This document shows, piece after piece, positions 23,530 to 24,439 of a stretch of DNA of 24,439 nucleotides. Below the pieces are notes generated by a model. It was not told the DNA's origin. It ran no database searches and saw nothing but the letters and a program-made list of their open reading frames with translations. Each line of letters opens with the position of its first letter. The stretch's first letter is position 1. The DNA comes from Candidatus Accumulibacter proximus. GTDB lineage: Bacteria > Pseudomonadota > Gammaproteobacteria > Burkholderiales > Rhodocyclaceae. The DNA is taken from positions 1 through 24,439 of the forward strand of contig JADJMH010000031.1 of the NCBI GenBank assembly GCA_016709675.1, written 5' to 3'. A program made the translations under genes and the position numbers.

Positions 23530-23678
23530 CAGCTATCTATCAGGGGGATTTTCGGAACCCGGCCTTGACTCACCCACCGGCGCCGGTCCGAGAATCAATG
23601 GCTGCCGGGATCCGTTTGCTGTTCGCCGGTTTCACGACGGGTCGCTGCCCTGCTGGCGGACGAAGAGCTGACGCCAGA

Positions 23679-24439
23679 TCAAGTGGCGAGCGCGCTTTTT
23701 AGCGAGGCGACGTCCTCTGCCGACTCGGCGAGCATGGTGCTGAGCGCCTCGCCATCAAATAACTGGCCGAGAACGGTAGGGTCAGGCAACTCGCACAGCC
23801 CGGGGTCTCGCCATCCATGCTCAACGTTAGCCAACCGGTTGGCAACGAACAAGACATCTGACAGCGTTTTCAGCGTCTCGATCGTCCGCTCCTGTTCGTG
23901 CTCCTGAACGACCCGCAGCACTTCTTCGGGTAGCCCCATGGCCGCCAGCAGCGCGTGTCCGATACTGTCATGCCATTGCACCAGCAACTGCTGCAGTGCC
24001 AGCGGATCGGTGACCAGCTCAGGGAAATTCGTCACCCGGGAGAGCAGGTAGAAAACACCGATATCATGCACCAGTCCAGCGAACATGGCTTCGTCCGGGT
24101 TGACCCGGCTAACCCGGCGAGCCAGGACACGCGAAAGGGCGGCGACGTACACCGTGTGCTCCCATAGTCGCCGCGACAAGGCTTGGAAGGGCGCCATTTT
24201 CTTGGAATTGAGCAGTTGCTCCATGGCGACGGCAAAGGAAACGGTGCGCACGGCGTCCATTCCGACCCGAGCAATCGCGCTACTGACGTCGACGATGGTT
24301 CGTCCGGAGGAGTTCATCGCCACCGAGTTGGCCAGACGGATGATCTTGCTGCTCATCAATGGCTCGGCGCTGACCAGCCGCCCCAATTGCTCGATCGTCA
24401 GATTGGGGTTCTTGAGCGCCGTTCGCACCTGGAAGGTGA
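23679..24439 (-). CDS. HDOD domain protein (5' end beyond the window)
   Basis: HDOD domains are non-catalytic relatives of HD hydrolases used in signalling and motility control. The visible 252 residues contain the domain: RTALKNPNLTIEQLGRLVSAEPLMSSKIIRLANS, SSAIARVGMDAVRTVSFAVAMEQLL, LWEHTVYVAALSRVLARR, and AMFAGLVHDIGVFYLL. The C-terminus ends AESAEDVASLKSALAT. The frame stays open past the GTG at 24428 to the window edge, with family-like residues before it, so the true start lies outside. It is convergent with rfaE2. The role in this organism is unknown, perhaps connected with the cyclic di-GMP sensor nearby. Confidence 0.88.
   Translation of the reverse strand, partial: TFQVRTALKNPNLTIEQLGRLVSAEPLMSSKIIRLANSVAMNSSGRTIVDVSSAIARVGMDAVRTVSFAVAMEQLLNSKKMAPFQALSRRLWEHTVYVAALSRVLARRVSRVNPDEAMFAGLVHDIGVFYLLSRVTNFPELVTDPLALQQLLVQWHDSIGHALLAAMGLPEEVLRVVQEHEQERTIETLKTLSDVLFVANRLANVEHGWRDPGLCELPDPTVLGQLFDGEALSTMLAESAEDVASLKSALAT

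Noticed and set aside
23580..23700. A protein-like string (ADEELTPDQVASALF) on the plus strand before the HDOD stop
   Set aside because: It has no start or upstream continuation and overlaps the HDOD gene, so it is probably chance.

Overview
The window looks like a chromosomal segment of a high-GC betaproteobacterium, most likely of the Rhodocyclales (Accumulibacter- or Dechloromonas-like). That assignment is an inference from the gene set and order (recN-nadK divergent from hrcA-hemH; lysC directly followed by a tRNA-Ser) and from remembered protein resemblance; I could not run a search.

The left third (1-8.9 kb) is a decaying surface-polysaccharide region. On the minus strand, in transcription order from 8855 downward, lie a family-2 glycosyltransferase, an InaA/WaaP-type lipopolysaccharide kinase, a WaaG-like family-4 glycosyltransferase, an internally deleted IS4-type insertion sequence with intact inverted repeats and a 9-bp target duplication, an SxtJ-like membrane protein, a 49-residue DUF5989 protein, a NodU/TobZ-type carbamoyltransferase, an SGNH hydrolase and an AlgX/AlgJ-like SGNH protein. 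Only the SxtJ-like and DUF5989 genes look undamaged. The carbamoyltransferase is open but has lost a block that should carry its most conserved C-terminal motif. The others carry frameshifts, nonsense codons or truncations. A plus-strand DnaQ-like exonuclease relic lies beyond them at the left edge.

The middle (9.4-12.4 kb) looks like a small integrated element. A VapBC-type toxin-antitoxin pair and a frameshifted serine recombinase lie between two 96-bp direct repeats. The right repeat contains the terminator and the last bases of a complete tRNA-Ser(GCU). The left repeat is followed by what looks like a decayed piece of the same tRNA.

The right half (12.4-24.4 kb) is intact: lysC (stop codon overlapping the tRNA by one base), a helix-turn-helix regulator, nadK-recN divergent from hrcA-hemH, a small four-cysteine protein, a large membrane HD-GYP sensor, rfaE2 (ADP-heptose synthesis) and an HDOD protein cut by the window end. 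rfaE2 suggests that inner-core heptose is still made although the outer polysaccharide genes nearby are broken.
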